Below, piece after piece: positions 6,444-13,655 of a stretch of DNA of 17,816 bases. This DNA comes from Nitrososphaerota archaeon. GTDB lineage: Archaea; Iainarchaeota; Iainarchaeia; Iainarchaeales; VGJJ01. Within the stretch, counting starts at the first letter, position 1, and every line of letters starts with the position of its first letter. The stretch is from contig JAGVNS010000161.1 of assembly GCA_020053155.1 (NCBI GenBank), positions 1-17,816 on the forward strand. Direction: 5' to 3'. Under the pieces are notes generated by a model that was given only the letters and a program-made list of their open reading frames with translations, did not search any database and had not been told where the DNA came from. The position numbers and the translations under genes are program-made.

Positions 6444-7475
6444 TCATTTCACGCAATGCATGGGCGGTTTTTTTCCGAACGCTTCCAGCAATTGCAGGCA
6501 GTGTTCTATGTCTTTTTTGGATGCGATGCTGTGTGTCGTGTGAATGTTTCGCAGGCAGACTCCCATTGATGTAGCCGGCACTCCCCCCTTGGATAGGGAA
6601 ATGGTGAGTGCGTCGGTTGTTCCGAAGTTACTCACTTCCAATTGCACGGGTATTTTCATCTTTTTTGAAATGTGTTTGAAGTAGTCGTTCAAACATGCAT
6701 TTCCAATCATTTCATCGTCCTTCATGGTAATAACCGGCCCCTTTCCCACAACCTTGGTGGGTTCGTCATTCATATCGTTGGCATTGCTCACATCTATTGC
6801 CACGGCCAAGTCCGGGTCGATTTGATAGGTGGAAACTTTGGCCCCGTACAATCCAACTTCTTCTTGGACGGTAAACACATAGTATATTTCATGGTCCACG
6901 TTTCGTAAACGCTTGGCCATTTCAATTAAAACAAAACATCCAATTCGGTCATCAAGCGCCTTTCCCGCGATAAACTGGGAGTTTCCTATCTTGTGGTCGG
7001 TGCGTTCAAGGCTTAAGTAGGAGCCAATTTCCACTCCCCGCTTTTCTAATTCGCGTGCGGAAAGTCCGGTATCCACAAACACATCGTTAATCTCCGGGAG
7101 TTCCTTTATTTCATAGTCGTTGTTTATTTCTTTGGTGGAAATGATTCCTTTGACCGGTCCTTTGCTCTCTCTAATTTCAACGGTTTGCCCTACCACGTTC
7201 AACGTGGTAATGCCTCCTAATGCGCTCACGTATATTCTCCCCACTTTGTCAATGCGTTTGACCATCAACCCAATTTCATCCATGTGGGCGGCGAGCATGA
7301 GGGTGGGTTTTTTTCCTTTTTTGTGGCAAATTAAATCCCCTAACTTGTCAACGCTCATCACGTCCACATACGGTTTTATTTTTCCTTGAATATAGGTGCG
7401 AACCTCCCCTTCATTTCCCGAAACCCCTTCCAGGTCCATGAGTTCGTGCAGCATTTTGAAATCGAGTTTAGCCAT
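6444..7475 (-). CDS. M42-family metallo-aminopeptidase
   Basis: This 343-residue cytosolic zinc peptidase belongs to the M42 family (TET/FrvX/glutamyl aminopeptidase group), which forms large hollow particles that trim short peptides. Metal and catalytic residues are in place: H64 and D66 in AAHMDEIG, D175/D176 in GKALDDRIG, the E205-E206 pair in VQEEVGLYGA, D228 in AIDVS, and H312/H315 in IHTTHS near the C-terminus. The inserted PA-like dimerisation domain spans roughly 72-160. GAGG sits just before its ATG, and the stop of the aminotransferase gene is only 10 bases upstream, so the two are co-transcribed. Peptide trimming would supply free amino acids for the aminotransferase; this link is inference. 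Confidence 0.92.
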   Translation of the reverse strand: MAKLDFKMLHELMDLEGVSGNEGEVRTYIQGKIKPYVDVMSVDKLGDLICHKKGKKPTLMLAAHMDEIGLMVKRIDKVGRIYVSALGGITTLNVVGQTVEIRESKGPVKGIISTKEINNDYEIKELPEINDVFVDTGLSARELEKRGVEIGSYLSLERTDHKIGNSQFIAGKALDDRIGCFVLIEMAKRLRNVDHEIYYVFTVQEEVGLYGAKVSTYQIDPDLAVAIDVSNANDMNDEPTKVVGKGPVITMKDDEMIGNACLNDYFKHISKKMKIPVQLEVSNFGTTDALTISLSKGGVPATSMGVCLRNIHTTHSIASKKDIEHCLQLLEAFGKKPPMHCVK

Positions 7476-7485
7476 CTTTTTTTCC

Positions 7486-8724
7486 TCACTTTATCCCTTT
7501 TGCCACTTCTTCAATAACATCCATTCCCTCATGTACTTCTTCCTTCGTAATATTTAAAGAGGGGGATATTCTCATGCCGCTCACTCCGCACCCCAATGCA
7601 ATGAGTCCTTTTTGGAAGCACTTTTGTTGGAATTGGTTCCGCAGTTTAACATTTTCTAAATCAAACGCCTGCATTAATCCCAATCCCCTGGGGTGGTGGA
7701 TTGCATTTGTTTCAATGTGGATTTCCCGTAGGCGTTGGTGAATTCCATTTCCCATCCGTGTGGCATTTTTCAACAATTTTCTTTTTTTTATTTCACGAAT
7801 GACCGCCGCCCCCATTGCCATGTCCAACACCTGCCCCCCTCCCCATGTGGAACTAATGGCGCTTTTTTCTTTTGGGAACCATTTTTTGTTGGCGATGGTA
7901 GCTCCTACTTGAAGCATTTTGGCGCTAGTTTGAATGTCAGGAGTAATTCCGTGATGTTGGTATGTCCACCACTTTCCGGTTCTTCCCATTCCGGCCTGCA
8001 CTTCATCAAAAATGAGGGGGATTCCCTCTTTTTTGGTTACTTTTCGAATCCCCTGAACCAGCAGATTGCTGGCCGGAATGTATCCCCCCTCCCCTTGCAC
8101 CCCCTCCATAATTACAAATCCAATTTCATCCGCATCAAACTCTCGTCGAATGAGCGCTTCGAGTTCCTCGGGTCCCTCCTCGCTATATGAAATGTGCCGT
8201 ACGGGCAATCGCAGGAAGTGTTTTACTTGTACACTTCGAGAATTGGTGAGGCTTAATGCCCCCGTTGTTCGTCCGTGCCAGCCATTGTAAAATGAAATAC
8301 CAATTTTGGCGGTTGGTCGTTTGTGGCATGCTATTTTGAGCGCGTTCTCGTTGGCTTCCGCCCCTGAGTTAATCAGAAATGCGGCGTTCAATTCTTTTGG
8401 AACAATTTTTAGCAATTCGTCAATCAATTCCAAGTGTTGCGGGACAATGAAATCCTGCCCCCCATACTTGATGGGAGTGTAGTTGGTGTGTTTTTGCAAT
8501 ACGCGCAACATGGCCGCATCATTGTATCCAAGCGGGTTGCTCGCAATCTGGGCCGCGAAATCAATGAATATGTTTCCATCCAAATCAACAAAGTGGCTTC
8601 CTTTCCCTTCCCCCGAATGCACGTACGCATGGTCAATGTTGTACGCCCCGTTTTTTTGTTCCAGCCGTTCCAAAATGGCCTTCGATTGGGGTCCCGGTAG
8701 TTTGGTTTGGATGTTAATTTTCAT
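7486..8724 (-). CDS. class III aminotransferase, lysine 6-aminotransferase-like
   Basis: A PLP-dependent class III aminotransferase of 412 residues from ATG 8724. I prefer this start because the minus-strand TATA box at about 8757-8765 would begin transcription close to 8735, downstream of the in-frame ATGs at 8769 and 8745. Visible family residues are SGAEANE (120-126), the D240-E-V-Q243 cofactor motif and the PLP lysine K269 in SAKM. Two stretches look more like lysine 6-aminotransferase than GABA or ornithine aminotransferase: SLTNSRS (158-164) and SSTWGG (291-296). It would then move the epsilon amino group of lysine to 2-oxoglutarate, giving aminoadipate semialdehyde. The substrate remains uncertain; GABA or ornithine are alternatives. 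It shares an operon with the M42 peptidase. Confidence 0.8.
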   Translation of the reverse strand: MKINIQTKLPGPQSKAILERLEQKNGAYNIDHAYVHSGEGKGSHFVDLDGNIFIDFAAQIASNPLGYNDAAMLRVLQKHTNYTPIKYGGQDFIVPQHLELIDELLKIVPKELNAAFLINSGAEANENALKIACHKRPTAKIGISFYNGWHGRTTGALSLTNSRSVQVKHFLRLPVRHISYSEEGPEELEALIRREFDADEIGFVIMEGVQGEGGYIPASNLLVQGIRKVTKKEGIPLIFDEVQAGMGRTGKWWTYQHHGITPDIQTSAKMLQVGATIANKKWFPKEKSAISSTWGGGQVLDMAMGAAVIREIKKRKLLKNATRMGNGIHQRLREIHIETNAIHHPRGLGLMQAFDLENVKLRNQFQQKCFQKGLIALGCGVSGMRISPSLNITKEEVHEGMDVIEEVAKGIK

Positions 8725-8757
8725 ATGGGTCAATCCGTTTTCCATCGGGGTGTTGAG

Positions 8758-8765
8758 ATTTATAT
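8758..8765. promoter_or_regulatory. shared palindromic TATA box between divergent genes
   Basis: TTTATATA works in both directions. On the plus strand it lies about 29 bases before ATG 8791; on the minus strand (TATATAAAT) it would start a transcript near 8735, just upstream of ATG 8724. One box may drive both the aminotransferase operon and the small divergent gene. Confidence 0.45.
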
Positions 8766-8790
8766 ACAAGAATGGTATACGTTGAGAATT

Positions 8791-9036
8791 ATGGGGCGAT
8801 ATAGAGGAAGTCGAAGGTATCGTGGGAGTCTTCCGCAGGGGGCAGGACAGCCACCCTTTCCGCCCGCCTCAGGTGTATGGGCTGAGCGGGGCGTGGGACG
8901 ATCCAATGATCGCCGACGAACTCCTTCCAAGTTGGGTGAGGGTTCTAATCTCTCAAATTATAGGGAGGGATTACAAAAACCCAAACCTAAACCAGTTCCC
9001 CCCGGGAAAATAAAACCCCCTCGCAAGAAGAAATAG
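8791..9036 (+). CDS. small Gly/Arg/Pro-rich protein, apparent frameshift
   Basis: An 81-residue ORF opens at ATG 8791 from a near-leaderless promoter with MGRYRGSRRYRGSLPQGAG, then becomes Arg/Ser-rich and ends in a Pro/Lys tail (PPRKKK). From about 8865 the +1 frame looks more like a folded protein: PPQVYGLSGAWDDPMIADE then a hydrophobic helix (LLPSWVRVLISQII) and a stop at 9011-9013. Dropping one C from the C-rich run near 8863-8870 would join the two into a ~73-residue protein. I cannot tell whether this is a sequencing error, a true frameshift, recoding or simply the longer basic ORF. No family recognised. The stop faces the ALDH gene's stop five bases away. Confidence 0.5.
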   Translation: MGRYRGSRRYRGSLPQGAGQPPFPPASGVWAERGVGRSNDRRRTPSKLGEGSNLSNYREGLQKPKPKPVPPGKIKPPRKKK

Positions 9037-9041
9037 TTTTT

Positions 9042-10499
9042 CTAATCAATTCCTTGCGCCTTTTGCAGCTTACCACTATAGTCAATATAGACTGTTTTAA
9101 TTTCACTAAATTCTTCCGTTCCTGTCCACCCCGCTTCCCGTGTTCCATTTCCAGTCTGTTTCACTCCCCCAAACGGTAGGTGCACTTCCGCTCCAATCGT
9201 ACTGCTATTCACATATGTTATTCCCGATTCAATTTTTTCAATCGCATACATGGCATTCGCGATGTTGTTTGTGTAAATGCTGCTGCTCAGTCCATACTCC
9301 ACCCCATTACACACCCGAATGGCCTCGTTCAAATTGCGCACGCGAAGAATGCTCAAAACCGGCCCAAATATTTCTTCTTGTGCAATCCGTGCATGCGGTT
9401 TTACCCGTGAAAAAATGGTGGGTTGAAAAAAGAATCCGGGAGTGTTCAATGGCTTCCCCCCGCATGCCAATTTTCCTTCCTTTTTTCCAATGATAGTATA
9501 CGCAATGCTTTTTTCCACCGCCTTTTCATTGATTAAGGGGCCAACGTCGGTGTTTTTGTTTAACCCATTTCCAATCTTTAGTTTTTTTGTTTTTTCTACG
9601 AGCAATTGTTCCAGCTTCTCGGCTATTTTTTCATGGGCAATGGCGCGCGATGCGGCCGTGCAGCGTTGGCCCGTTGTTCCGAACGCTCCCCACAGTATTC
9701 CTTCGGCAGCCAGCTCCAAATCGGCATCTTCCATGACGATGATGGCGTTCTTTCCTCCCAACTCGAGCCCTATTTTTTTTATTCCTGCGTTTTGCGTAAT
9801 CCATTTTCCCGTTTCCTTGCTTCCCGTAAACGAAATGCCTCGAATGCGGGGGTTGGTAACGATTTCGTTTCCCACGTTTTCCGCACTGCCCGTCACCATG
9901 TTCACGACTCCGGCCGGGACACCGGCCTCTTCAATTATTTCAACCAAATCCATGGCGGTGCGTGGAGTATCTGAACTGGGTTTGAATAGTATTGTGTTTC
10001 CGCACACCATTGCGGGGGCTATTTTCCATGCAGGAATGGCCATGGGGAAGTTCCATGGAGTAATGATTCCCACCACCCCAATTGGTCTGCGTATGGTGCA
10101 GGCCATTTTGTGTTTCAATTCGCTTGGGGTTGTATGTCCAAACATCCGCTTCCCCTCCCCTCCCATGTATTCAAACACATCAATGGCTTCTTGCACATCC
10201 CCGCGCGACTCTTTCAACACTTTTCCCATTTCTTCTGTCATGCGCTCTGCCAGTTTCTCTTTATTTTTTTTTAGCGTGCGTGAAATTTCAAACAGATATT
10301 CCGCGCGTTTGGGGGAGGGGGTTTCGCTCCATTCCTCTTGGGCTTTTTCCGCGGCTTCAATGGCCATTTCAACGTCTTTTTTTGTTCCCGATTGGAACGT
10401 TCCAATACTTTTTCCAGTAGCGGGATTGAGGCTCGGGAACGTTTTCCCACTTGAACTCGGAACCCATTTTCCCCGAATGTAGTTTGGATGCTCGTTCAT
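9042..10499 (-). CDS. NAD(P)-dependent aldehyde dehydrogenase
   Basis: A full-length 485-residue cytosolic ALDH. It has the oxyanion asparagine N150 in TPWNFP, the cofactor lysine K173 in LFKPSSDTP, the glycine motif GISFTGSKETG (221-231), the general base E246 in LELGGK and the catalytic cysteine C280 in GTTGQRCTA. EEIFGPVL and the C-terminal GAEVHLPFGGVKQTGNGTRE are also typical. The closing segment (KTVYIDYSGKLQKAQ) resembles semialdehyde dehydrogenases of the piperideine-6-carboxylate/alpha-aminoadipate semialdehyde type, as I recall them. With a lysine 6-aminotransferase-like gene close by, oxidation of aminoadipate semialdehyde to aminoadipate is a good guess; succinate semialdehyde is another. 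It has its own leaderless promoter. Confidence 0.9.
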   Translation of the reverse strand: MNEHPNYIRGKWVPSSSGKTFPSLNPATGKSIGTFQSGTKKDVEMAIEAAEKAQEEWSETPSPKRAEYLFEISRTLKKNKEKLAERMTEEMGKVLKESRGDVQEAIDVFEYMGGEGKRMFGHTTPSELKHKMACTIRRPIGVVGIITPWNFPMAIPAWKIAPAMVCGNTILFKPSSDTPRTAMDLVEIIEEAGVPAGVVNMVTGSAENVGNEIVTNPRIRGISFTGSKETGKWITQNAGIKKIGLELGGKNAIIVMEDADLELAAEGILWGAFGTTGQRCTAASRAIAHEKIAEKLEQLLVEKTKKLKIGNGLNKNTDVGPLINEKAVEKSIAYTIIGKKEGKLACGGKPLNTPGFFFQPTIFSRVKPHARIAQEEIFGPVLSILRVRNLNEAIRVCNGVEYGLSSSIYTNNIANAMYAIEKIESGITYVNSSTIGAEVHLPFGGVKQTGNGTREAGWTGTEEFSEIKTVYIDYSGKLQKAQGID

Positions 10500-10520
10500 G
10501 GGGCAACCGACGCGCCCAGC

Positions 10521-10528
10521 CTATAAAT
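10521..10528 (-). promoter_or_regulatory. TATA box of leaderless aldehyde dehydrogenase gene
   Basis: On the minus strand ATTTATAG is centred about 26 bases before the ATG at 10499 and there is no Shine-Dalgarno, so the mRNA is probably leaderless. CCCA (10515-10518) and TGGG (10528-10531) flank the box as a short inverted repeat. Confidence 0.5.
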
Positions 10529-10573
10529 GGGTTATTTCCCGTTTAACACTAAAAGTTTCATTCTTGCCCGTAA

Positions 10574-10590
10574 ACCCTTATAAATAGGGT
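10574..10590 (+). promoter_or_regulatory. TATA box inside a palindrome: candidate padR-suf operator
   Basis: The TATA element TATAAAT (10579-10585) is bracketed by the perfect inverted repeat ACCCT (10574-10578) and AGGGT (10586-10590). The box is centred about 25 bases before ATG 10607, so the transcript is leaderless. A dimeric repressor on this palindrome would block TBP directly, so autoregulation by the PadR protein is likely but unproven. Confidence 0.5.
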
Positions 10591-10606
10591 CCAATATCAA
10601 GATAGT

Positions 10607-10978
10607 ATGGTTGTCGATATATCGCGAATCAGTATGCTTGAGCTCCAAGTGCTATGGCACCTCTTCATTCAGGATAGTCACGGATACGCCCTCATTCAGG
10701 ACTTGTCGAAGCACCGTTCTTCCCCCTTAACGCCCGGAACCCTTTATCCTCTTCTCGGGCGTTTTGAAAAACAAGGGTTGATTGTTGTAAAGGAAAAAGG
10801 GATGCGTGACAAGAAAATCTTCACCATTACGGACGAAGGGAAAAAACTCCTGGATAAGCTCGCCCATGAGTTCATTGAAACATTTGATGGAATTTACACC
10901 AAGTACAATTGCAATGTGTGCACCCATTTTCTGCATGACAAAGAGCGTTTAGGCATCATGAATGTAATGAGAAAGTAA
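10607..10978 (+). CDS. PadR-family regulator with C-terminal Cys/His cluster, suf operon leader
   Basis: A 123-residue winged-helix protein of the PadR family. LELQVLWHLFIQDSHGYALIQ-type helices, the recognition region LTPGTLYPLLGRFEKQGL (41-58) and a wing around VVKEKGMRDKKIFTITDEGKK (60-80) are clear. The C-terminal helix normally used for dimerisation is short and ends in C102-N-V-C105-T-H107-F-L-H110, a possible metal or Fe-S ligand set that I do not know from standard PadR proteins. The gene begins the operon; sufB follows 18 bases after its stop. By analogy with SufR and IscR, which are regulators encoded with Fe-S operons, it may sense cluster or metal status and repress the palindromic promoter. 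Sensing is inference. Confidence 0.85.
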   Translation: MVVDISRISMLELQVLWHLFIQDSHGYALIQDLSKHRSSPLTPGTLYPLLGRFEKQGLIVVKEKGMRDKKIFTITDEGKKLLDKLAHEFIETFDGIYTKYNCNVCTHFLHDKERLGIMNVMRK

Positions 10979-10996
10979 GGAAGGAGAAAAAAGGAC

Positions 10997-12436
10997 ATGG
11001 AACAAAACAAAGCAATGTTGCTTTCAGAGACGGAAACCACGCAGCCATTGGTTGAATTGGACCGCGACGTGTTCGACCACTCCGACACGGAAAGACACGT
11101 GTACAAAGCCAAGCCTGGTTTGTCTGAAGAATTGGTGCGCGAAATCTCCCGGCAAAAAAAGGAGCCCGCGTGGATGCTCGAAATTCGTTTGAAAGGGTTG
11201 CGCGCATTCATGCAAACCCCCGTTCCCACGTGGGGGCCGGACTTGTCAAAGCTAAAATTCGACGAAATCATCTATTATGCGCGGCCTGATGCGAAAAATA
11301 ATAGCCAAAATTGGGATGATGTGCCTGCCGATATCAAAAAGACGTTTGATCGGCTTGGTATTCCCCAGGCTGAACAAAAGTATTTAGCCGGTGCATCTGC
11401 ACAGTATGATTCCGATGTTGTGTATCACAAAATCCGCGACGATTTGGCCGCCAAAGGAGTCATTTTCGAGGACATGGACGTGGCCTTGCAAAAATATCCC
11501 GAATTGGTGAAGGAATATTTCATGACGAAATGCATTCCCGTCACTGACCACAAATTTATCATGCTCCACGCGGCTGTATGGAGCGGGGGCACGTTCATTT
11601 ACGTCCCCAAAAACGTGAAAGTAGACATGCCCTTACAAGCATATTTTCGTATGAATGCCAAACGTGGTGGGCAATTTGAGCATACGTTGATCATTGTGGA
11701 AGATGGGGCACAGCTCCACTATATTGAAGGCTGCTCAGCCGCGATGTATTCCCCAAACGCCCTCCATGCGGGGTGTGTGGAAATTTATGTGAAAAAGAAC
11801 GCGCGCATGCGGTATTCAAGCGTTGAAAATTGGTCCAAGAACACGTACAATTTGAACACGAAGCGTGCGATTGTGGATGATAATTCGCTCATGGAATGGG
11901 TCTCCGCCCAAACGGGGAGCGGCACCACCATGTTGTATCCTTGTTCCATTCTCAAGGGGGAAGGGGCCAAGGCCGACCACATTTCCATTGCGGTAGCGGG
12001 AAAAAATCAAAACCAAGACACGGGGGCCAAAGTGTACCATCTCGCTCCGCGCACGAGTTCGATCATTCGTGCTAAATCCATTTCAAAGGATGGGGGAATT
12101 AGCACCTTCCGTGGCCACGTGAAAGTAGTGAAAGCCGCCGAGGATTCAAAAGTGTCGGTAAAATGTGATGCGCTGCAGATGGACGATGATTCCATTTCCA
12201 ATACATTCCCTTTCATGAAAATTCTTAATTCAAATGTGGATGTGGCGCACGAAGCCACCGTAGGCAAAATTGATGGAGACCAGTTGTTCTATTTGATGTC
12301 CCGTGGCCTAAACGAAGAGCAAGCCATGCAAATGGTCGTTCAAGGTTTCATTGAAAACGTGGTCAAGGAGCTTCCCCTTGAATATGCGGTGGAATTGAAT
12401 CGTTTGATTGCGATGGAAATGGAAAATCACGGATAA
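10997..12436 (+). CDS. sufB: Fe-S cluster scaffold subunit SufB
   Basis: SufB, 479 residues, is the core of the cytosolic SufBCD scaffold on which new Fe-S clusters form. The N-terminal part contains YVPKNVKVDMPLQAYFRMN (202-220), typical of the beta-helix entry. The C-terminal block is highly conserved: KCDALQMDDDSISNTFP (389-405) with C390 in the position of the essential SufB cysteine, then HEATVGKID (418-426) and the SRGLNEEQAMQMVVQGF helix (435-451) that contacts SufC. AAGGAGA lies about ten bases before the ATG. It follows padR and precedes sufD in one operon. Confidence 0.96.
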   Translation: MEQNKAMLLSETETTQPLVELDRDVFDHSDTERHVYKAKPGLSEELVREISRQKKEPAWMLEIRLKGLRAFMQTPVPTWGPDLSKLKFDEIIYYARPDAKNNSQNWDDVPADIKKTFDRLGIPQAEQKYLAGASAQYDSDVVYHKIRDDLAAKGVIFEDMDVALQKYPELVKEYFMTKCIPVTDHKFIMLHAAVWSGGTFIYVPKNVKVDMPLQAYFRMNAKRGGQFEHTLIIVEDGAQLHYIEGCSAAMYSPNALHAGCVEIYVKKNARMRYSSVENWSKNTYNLNTKRAIVDDNSLMEWVSAQTGSGTTMLYPCSILKGEGAKADHISIAVAGKNQNQDTGAKVYHLAPRTSSIIRAKSISKDGGISTFRGHVKVVKAAEDSKVSVKCDALQMDDDSISNTFPFMKILNSNVDVAHEATVGKIDGDQLFYLMSRGLNEEQAMQMVVQGFIENVVKELPLEYAVELNRLIAMEMENHG

Positions 12437-12458
12437 TCGTTTGGAGTTTTTGAAAGAT

Positions 12459-13655
12459 ATGACCTCTTCGTTTTCACTCGCGCAAAAACAGCTATCCGCT
12501 CACACTGCGTATTCGGCGCTTTCTTTTTCAGAATTAAAATATGGTCTCGACATCCAAGCAGGCGTTTCTTTTTTAGAAATTGAGCAGCGTGCGGAAATGA
12601 TTTCAAACGTGTCAACGCCCCCCTTTTATCAAATACTGGAAGAGGGAATTATTTTTTGTGACATTTCAACTGCTTTTGCTCGTTTTCCAGAAAAAATGAA
12701 CGAATTTTTTGGCGCGCTCTTGAATAAAAATGTCAAAATGGAAATGCTGCACCTGTCAAAAGTAAAAGAGGGCGTGATAGTCGTCATTCCTGCCAACGTA
12801 AAAGTTGAAACCCCAATCCCTTTGCCTATTTTTGCCAGTGCAGCTTTCTCTCATATTCTCATTTTAGCCGGTCCGCACTCGCACGCGTCATTTATTCAGT
12901 CTGAATCCAATCCCCACTCGCTAAACGAGCCGGGTTTTCAAAGCGCTGCCGTTGAAATTTTTGCAGAGGAGGGGGCGCGTATTTCCTATATTGGGTTGCA
13001 GGATTTTCCAGAGAAGACTATTCGTTTTGCCTTTAAGCGCGCTTCCGTGCAAAAAAATGCGCGCGTGGATTGGTTTTGGGGGGAGTTTGGCTCTCAATTT
13101 GTCAAAGCGGATGTGACATCAACCCTCCATGGGGAAAACGCGGCGACGCATAACACGGGTGTGTTTGCAGGGGATGAATCGCAGATATTTGATATTGAGC
13201 AAGCCGCCCATCATACGCATCCGCACACGCATAGCACGCTTCTTTCGCGTGGGGTCATGGGTGGCCATTCCAAAGTGGTGTATCACGGTTTGTTGAAAAT
13301 GGTAAAAGAAGCCAAGGGGAGCGTGGGAAATCAGCGCGCGGATGTTCTGCTTCTTTCCCCCCGTGCCGAGGCAGACCCGGTTCCCGCGCTTGAAATTGAG
13401 GGGTCGGATGTTCGCTGTTCGCATGCCGCAACCGTTGGCCGCATCGATACCGAAAAGTTATTTTACCTTTCTTCGCGTGGCCTTCCTGAATATTCGGCGC
13501 GTGCGTTGTACATTCAAGGGTTTTTGGAGCACGTTTTAGGTCAATTTCCCCCCTCCTCCACCGTTCAAGCATTCCGCTTTCGCGTGGCGCAGAAGCTCCA
13601 TTTTGGGCTGGACAGTGGGAATTTTATTTCCCACTCAGATAAGGTGATGGCATGA
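12459..13655 (+). CDS. sufD: Fe-S cluster assembly subunit SufD
   Basis: SufD is the SufB paralogue that pairs with it in the SufBC2D complex. I start at ATG 12459, which gives 398 residues; an in-frame ATG at 12408 would add 17 residues overlapping the end of sufB, while GGAG at 12443-12446 lies just upstream of 12459. The beta-helix part (VIVVIPANVKVETPIPLP) and the C-terminal family block are visible: DVRCSHAATVGRID with the histidine that, in the known complex, helps hold the cluster with SufB, and SSRGLPEYSARALYIQGF for SufC contact. Sequence is more diverged than sufB, as is usual. Its stop overlaps the sufS start (ATGA). Confidence 0.9.
   Translation: MTSSFSLAQKQLSAHTAYSALSFSELKYGLDIQAGVSFLEIEQRAEMISNVSTPPFYQILEEGIIFCDISTAFARFPEKMNEFFGALLNKNVKMEMLHLSKVKEGVIVVIPANVKVETPIPLPIFASAAFSHILILAGPHSHASFIQSESNPHSLNEPGFQSAAVEIFAEEGARISYIGLQDFPEKTIRFAFKRASVQKNARVDWFWGEFGSQFVKADVTSTLHGENAATHNTGVFAGDESQIFDIEQAAHHTHPHTHSTLLSRGVMGGHSKVVYHGLLKMVKEAKGSVGNQRADVLLLSPRAEADPVPALEIEGSDVRCSHAATVGRIDTEKLFYLSSRGLPEYSARALYIQGFLEHVLGQFPPSSTVQAFRFRVAQKLHFGLDSGNFISHSDKVMA

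Noticed and set aside
9442..10482. Long plus-strand ORF (346 codons) opposite the aldehyde dehydrogenase
   Set aside because: It is the antisense shadow of a clear ALDH gene; its protein is Phe/Ser/Pro-rich low-quality sequence with no motif.
12408..12458. Upstream start for sufD overlapping sufB
   Set aside because: The extra residues (MRWKWKITDNR...) come from the sufB coding end and the later ATG at 12459 has a GGAG upstream.
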